8,578 nucleotides of DNA, taken from NCBI GenBank assembly GCA_030688105.1, contig JAUYIV010000225.1:1-8578 (forward strand), in the 5' to 3' direction. A model generated the notes under the pieces. The model had not been told where the DNA came from. It saw only the letters and a program-made list of their open reading frames with translations, and did no database searches. The stretch is from Actinomycetota bacterium. Its GTDB lineage: Bacteria > Actinomycetota > Acidimicrobiia > Spongiisociales > UBA11373. The translations under genes and the position numbers were made by a program. Below are positions 5,616 to 8,578 of this stretch, piece by piece (the first letter of the stretch is position 1; each line of letters begins with the position of its first letter).

Positions 5616-7559
5616 ATGATCCGACAGCACGGCTCGATAGATGGCCCCCCACGGCTCCGCTGGAGAAGTCTCGTGGTGGCTGCCTTGGTGGCGATACTCC
5701 TCACCCCCTTATCTCCGGGTGTGGACGTCGGGGCCGCTGCCGCCCCCGTGCCACCTCCACGCCCGATCCTCTTCGGCATGGCGACCTCAGCCTGGGAAGC
5801 CACCTTCGCCGACATCATCGACGAGGTGGGGGTACCGCCTGCGTTTCACCAGATCTTCTGGTCGCTCGAGCTGGCATGGCCGAACGCGTGGGCGCCCAAC
5901 ATGCTCACCGAGCTGCACGACCTGGGCGTCACCGCCGAGGTGGAGATCACCACCAATGACATCTCCGCCCTCAACTCCGGGGCGAAGGACGCGCAACTGG
6001 CCGCGATGGCGGACACCATCGGCGACTGGCTGAAAGGGGCGCCCGGCCGTCGCATCCTCATCGCGCCGTTGCCCGAGTCCAACCTGGCGGGCCACCCGTG
6101 GAGCAACGGCCCAGCCGCCTACCAGGCGGGCTACAACCGGATCCGGAACGCGTTGCTGGCCACCGGCGTGGACGACTCCCAGATCCGTTTCATCTTCTCG
6201 ATGAACGGGCTCAGCAGCGGGTCCTACCACTACGCCGACTTCTACCCCGGCGACGACGTGGTGGACATCCTCGGCTTCGCCAAGCTGAACCGCAACATCG
6301 ACGGGCATTGGCGCGACTACGACGAGACCTTCACGCGCCACATCGAGGAGATGCAAGGCCTCATCGGACCGTACAAGCCGATCCTCATCACCCAGACCGG
6401 GACCGTCGACGATGGCTCGGGCGGCAAGGACGCCTGGCTGACCGACATGATGACCAAGCTCCCCAACAACGACCAGGTCATCGGCGCCCTGTACTTCAAC
6501 CGCGACAAGGATGGGACGGATTTCCGGATCCTCGCCAACGGCGTCCTGCGGGCCCCGGTGAAACAAGGCATGGCGAACTGGTCATCTCCCAGCCAGGTCG
6601 ATTGGATCTTCGACGGATCAATGGACGCCTGGGTGGCCTGGCGGATCGCGAACCTCCCGGCGCGGCTATGGGGCGACGATCGTTACGCCACCGCGGTCGC
6701 CGTCTCCCAGGACGCCTACCCCGGCGGCGCCGACGTTGTCTACCTGGCGGTGGGGACGAACTACCCCGATGCCATCGCCGCAGGGCCGGCAGCGGCTTCC
6801 GAGGATGCCCCCATCCTCCTGGCGTCCCAAGACACTCTGCCGGCGGCAACGGCAACGGAACTGAAGCGGCTTTCGCCGAGCAAGGTCGTCGTCCTGGGCG
6901 GCACCGCTGCCATCAGCGACCTCGTCATCGACCTCGTCGAGAACGCCCTGCCGGGTGCAACGGTCGTCCGGCGCGCCGGTGCCAATCGCTACGAGACCGC
7001 GGTCGAGGTGTCCAAGGCGGTCTTCTCGCCGGGTGTGGCCAAAGTCTTCATCGTCACCGGCGAGAATTTCCCTGACGCGCTGAGCGCGGCACCGACCGCG
7101 GTGGTGAGCGGCAGCCCTCTGCTGCTGGTGAGGCCAGACTCGGTGCCCGCGGTGGTCGGCCAGGAACTCGGCCGCCTCGACCCCTCCAAGATCGTCATCC
7201 TCGGCGGAGGATCAGTCCTCTCGGCTGCAGTGGAGACCGCGCTCGGCGCATACGCCCCCACGGAGAGGGTGTCAGCCCCCAACCGGTATGCCCTCTCGGC
7301 GGCTCTTTCGCAGGCCACCTTCGCCCCAGGTGTCGGCACAGTCTTCATCGCGGTGGGTGACAACTTCCCCGACGCTCTCGCCGGAGGCCCGGCTGCCCGA
7401 GTCCACCCCGGCCCGCTACTGCTGGTTCGTGGAGACTCGATACCAGAAGAGATCACGGCGGAACTCGATCGGCTCAACCCATCACGGGTCGTGATCCTCG
7501 GAGGGCCGGCGGTGATCTCGGTGGGGCTGGCCGACGATCTGGCGGAATACGTAGAGTGA
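5616..7559 (+). CDS. secreted GH26-like domain protein with three CWB2 cell-wall-binding repeats
   Basis: The 647-residue product starts with a Sec signal peptide: an Arg-containing n-region to about residue 17, hydrophobic core SLVVAALVAILL (18-29), and an Ala-rich probable cleavage site near 40-43. Residues about 50-312 resemble GH26 beta-mannanase-like TIM barrels. Matching patches are APLPESNLAGHPW (150-162), with E154 at the acid/base position, then RFIFSMNG (191-198), DVVDILGFAKLNRN (214-227), KPILITQTGT (254-263) and VIGALYFNRDKD (288-299). The nucleophile expected in KPI(I/L)xxE is Gln260 (codon CAG at 6393-6395), so it may be a carbohydrate-binding pseudoenzyme or use an altered mechanism. 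A linker (about 313-348) leads to three CWB2 repeats, modules known to hold proteins non-covalently on Gram-positive walls. ATG 5616 is the first start giving a complete signal peptide; the only purine-rich site, GAGGGA at 5595-5600, is too far upstream to be ideal. It lies opposite the glycan operon, suggesting it acts on or binds that surface glycan. Confidence 0.88.
   Translation: MIRQHGSIDGPPRLRWRSLVVAALVAILLTPLSPGVDVGAAAAPVPPPRPILFGMATSAWEATFADIIDEVGVPPAFHQIFWSLELAWPNAWAPNMLTELHDLGVTAEVEITTNDISALNSGAKDAQLAAMADTIGDWLKGAPGRRILIAPLPESNLAGHPWSNGPAAYQAGYNRIRNALLATGVDDSQIRFIFSMNGLSSGSYHYADFYPGDDVVDILGFAKLNRNIDGHWRDYDETFTRHIEEMQGLIGPYKPILITQTGTVDDGSGGKDAWLTDMMTKLPNNDQVIGALYFNRDKDGTDFRILANGVLRAPVKQGMANWSSPSQVDWIFDGSMDAWVAWRIANLPARLWGDDRYATAVAVSQDAYPGGADVVYLAVGTNYPDAIAAGPAAASEDAPILLASQDTLPAATATELKRLSPSKVVVLGGTAAISDLVIDLVENALPGATVVRRAGANRYETAVEVSKAVFSPGVAKVFIVTGENFPDALSAAPTAVVSGSPLLLVRPDSVPAVVGQELGRLDPSKIVILGGGSVLSAAVETALGAYAPTERVSAPNRYALSAALSQATFAPGVGTVFIAVGDNFPDALAGGPAARVHPGPLLLVRGDSIPEEITAELDRLNPSRVVILGGPAVISVGLADDLAEYVE
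6663..7556 (+). repeat. three tandem CWB2 (PF04122-type) repeats
   Basis: Three units of about 97-103 residues lie at residues 350-450, 451-550 and 551-647. Each has an (N/D)RY near its start (R356-Y357, R459-Y460, R557-Y558), a (Y/F)PDA in the middle (383-386, 485-488, 584-587), then a Leu-rich L(L/V) stretch and a V(V/I)LGG near its end. Unit 3 diverges at the post-NRY position, where TAV is replaced by LSA. Three CWB2 copies are the usual number for a functional wall-binding module. Confidence 0.88.
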
Positions 7560-7560
7560 C

Positions 7561-7635
7561 CCTCGGGCTCGTCGAGGCTGTGGTCTTCAGGAAAGCAGTT
7601 GTGGGGCCGCCCCCCTTGCCACCGTACGCACAACT
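7561..7635. terminator. possible bidirectional terminator between convergent genes
   Basis: This short gap between two converging stop codons holds nested symmetry. CCTCG/CGAGG lies at 7561-7565 and 7573-7577, a GGGG-CCG-CCCC hairpin at 7603-7613, and the 7-bp arms AGTTGTG (7597-7603) and CACAACT (7629-7635) flank the latter. No proper T-run follows on either strand, so intrinsic termination is only suggested by position and structure. Confidence 0.35.
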
Positions 7636-8278
7636 AGTCGCCGGAGAGCACGCCCCATCTACTCGCTGGTAGCGACCCGTAGATTCTCTTCTCGATTCCC
7701 GCCCACGGTGGATTGTTCTTGTATAGGCGTCGTAACTGCTTTGCATTGAACCACTTGGTGAAGTCACGATCATATGGTGCAACGACCTTGGTCTCAATTG
7801 TGGAGAGGGTGAGGACCTCCCACTCGGTCAGCGGCCTCAACTCTGACACGAACCGAATGAAGTCTTTCCTGAGACTCTCGACTCGCAGCCACCGATCAAT
7901 CGAAATCAAGCCGTTGTCCGTGAAAGACAACAGCATGTCGTCGGCCTCCAAACTCTCCACCATCACGTCAGCTGACGGTATCGGAATGGGGGTAGGATCG
8001 CTGGCTGTGCCGTGGCGCGACCGATGATGGACCACGCTCAGCTTCCACGAAGGAAGGCGACGAACGTTCAGAACCTTGAGTTCCTTTTCGAGCGCCTCGT
8101 CCCCGAACTCCCTGAACGTCTGGTGTTTGCGACGGTCGGCTGGATCGTGGCTGAAGAGGACGAGATCGCCTACGACCTCGAAGAGCTTTGAGGTTGCATC
8201 GCCAGCCGTCTTGCCCATGTGGGCCCAGGCGAACTGTCTTCCCAGGATCATGAGCCGCTCATGTGGACAGGACACCAT
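7634..8278 (-). CDS. sulfotransferase family protein (Sulfotransfer_2-like)
   Basis: This 214-residue protein shows the pattern of bacterial carbohydrate-type sulfotransferases, which move sulfate from PAPS to a sugar. The 5'-phosphosulfate-binding loop is FAWAHMGKTAGDATS (16-30). RKHQTFREFG follows (50-59), then NVRRLPSWKLS (71-81), which matches the 3'-phosphate-binding Arg...Ser element. DRWLRVESLRKDFIRFV (128-144) matches the late conserved helix of this family. ATG 8278 leaves the usual short lead (about 15 residues) before the P-loop-like motif; an in-frame ATG at 8251 is less likely because it would shorten that lead. Base composition is lower than the neighbours: sampled 60-base lines at 7681 and 7861 are about 50-53% GC against about 82% in the line at 4441, suggesting transfer or poor expression adaptation. 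It converges on the CWB2 gene. The acceptor is unknown; a surface glycan is plausible. There is no membrane segment. Confidence 0.72.
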   Translation of the reverse strand: MVSCPHERLMILGRQFAWAHMGKTAGDATSKLFEVVGDLVLFSHDPADRRKHQTFREFGDEALEKELKVLNVRRLPSWKLSVVHHRSRHGTASDPTPIPIPSADVMVESLEADDMLLSFTDNGLISIDRWLRVESLRKDFIRFVSELRPLTEWEVLTLSTIETKVVAPYDRDFTKWFNAKQLRRLYKNNPPWAGIEKRIYGSLPASRWGVLSGD

Positions 8279-8459
8279 AGTTGAGTGGCTACTCCGACGC
8301 GTCTCTCGACCGAGCGACCTCCAGAGATCGGTGAGTGCCTAACCGGGCGAGTGCTGCCAAGTGCCGCGTCATATGGACTGGCCTCATTAGGCTCGTCGGC
8401 GTCGACTCGTGCGCGATGGAACTCGAAGGTCTGGAGGGACGAGCGGTCCAGTGCATGTG
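8279..8459. other. intergenic gap upstream of sulfotransferase gene
   Basis: These 181 bases lie between two minus-strand genes. A weak inverted repeat, CTGGA (8431-8435) with TCCAG (8447-8451), could mark the end of the upstream gene. On the minus strand TATGAC (8373-8368) is a possible -10 with no good -35. I see no small gene with credible composition. Confidence 0.4.
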
Positions 8460-8578
8460 CTACTGCGGAGGATTACCGAGCGAGCGCCGTCTCTCGATGA
8501 ACGCCCCCGTGGCTAGAGCAACCATTGTGGCCCCAGCGATCCCCAGGCCCACCAATCGAGAGGTAGGAAGGTATCTCA
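8460..8578 (-). CDS. C-terminal end of a membrane or surface protein, 5' part outside window
   Basis: Reading the minus strand from the right edge, one frame is open for 38 codons and stops at TAG 8462-8460. It encodes a short lead (RYLPTSR), a hydrophobic helix (LVGLGIAGATMVALATGAF, about visible residues 8-26) and a basic tail (IERRRSLGNPPQ). This is the layout of a C-terminal anchor. Two readings fit: the last helix of a chain-length-determinant (Wzz/YveK-like) or other membrane protein, or a degenerate sortase-type signal, since LPTS precedes the helix. It lacks the canonical LPxTG. The other two minus-strand frames here do not give a comparable hydrophobic-plus-basic pattern. Too little is visible to name a family. 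Confidence 0.55.
   Translation of the reverse strand, partial: RYLPTSRLVGLGIAGATMVALATGAFIERRRSLGNPPQ

Noticed and set aside
5787..6566. 259-codon minus-strand frame opposite the GH26-like domain
   Set aside because: Val/Asp/Gly-rich antisense translation with no domain features; the plus-strand gene explains the region.
6098..7075. 325-codon plus-strand frame inside the CWB2 gene
   Set aside because: It is a frame-shifted shadow of the GH26-like/CWB2 gene, extremely Arg/Pro-rich.
1492..8319. 15-base match CTCGACCGAGCGACC near 1492 and again near 8305
   Set aside because: One copy is inside the methyltransferase coding sequence and the other intergenic. The match does not extend, and such a match is plausible by chance in GC-rich DNA. 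It was not treated as an attachment site.

Overview
The window looks like a chromosomal stretch of a high-GC Gram-positive bacterium, probably an actinobacterium. The grounds are strongly GC-biased third codon positions, frequent GTG/TTG starts, and a secreted protein carrying cell-wall-binding repeat 2 (CWB2) modules. The species cannot be named from sequence alone. No tRNA, rRNA, CRISPR array, insertion sequence or replication origin was seen.

Left part (5297 down to 1, minus strand): a tightly packed six-gene operon for surface-glycan or unusual-sugar biosynthesis. In transcription order it encodes an extended-SDR sugar-nucleotide epimerase/dehydratase-like protein (4371-5297), a class I SAM methyltransferase (3676-4374), an HpcH/HpaI (citrate lyase beta-like) aldolase (2882-3679), a soluble DPM1/ArnC-like GT2 glycosyltransferase (2127-2885), a second class I methyltransferase (1417-2130) and a multipass GT-C membrane glycosyltransferase that runs off the left edge (1-1429). 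The first four junctions are 4-nt stop/start overlaps (GTGA, TTGA, GTGA, ATGA). The last is a 13-nt overlap, or 4 nt if a GTG start is used. Several starts are GTG or TTG, so the longest-ATG choice gives wrong N-termini. A plausible joint role is making a modified (methylated, perhaps aldol-extended) sugar, loading it on a polyprenyl phosphate through GT2, and transferring it outside the membrane through the GT-C enzyme.

Middle (5298-5615): a divergent intergenic region with a perfect 14-bp palindrome and weak promoter-like hexamers. It separates the operon from a plus-strand gene (5616-7559). That gene encodes a secreted 647-aa protein with a signal peptide, a GH26-like (beta-mannanase-like) domain with Gln where the nucleophile Glu is expected, and three C-terminal CWB2 repeats.

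Right part (7560-8578): a convergent hairpin region, then a minus-strand sulfotransferase-like gene (7634-8278) of visibly lower GC. After a 181-nt gap comes the 3' end of another minus-strand gene (8460-8578), which encodes a C-terminal transmembrane helix and an Arg-rich tail. Overall the window reads as part of a cell-envelope glycan locus with sugar synthesis, transfer, possible sulfation and a wall-bound carbohydrate-active or carbohydrate-binding protein.
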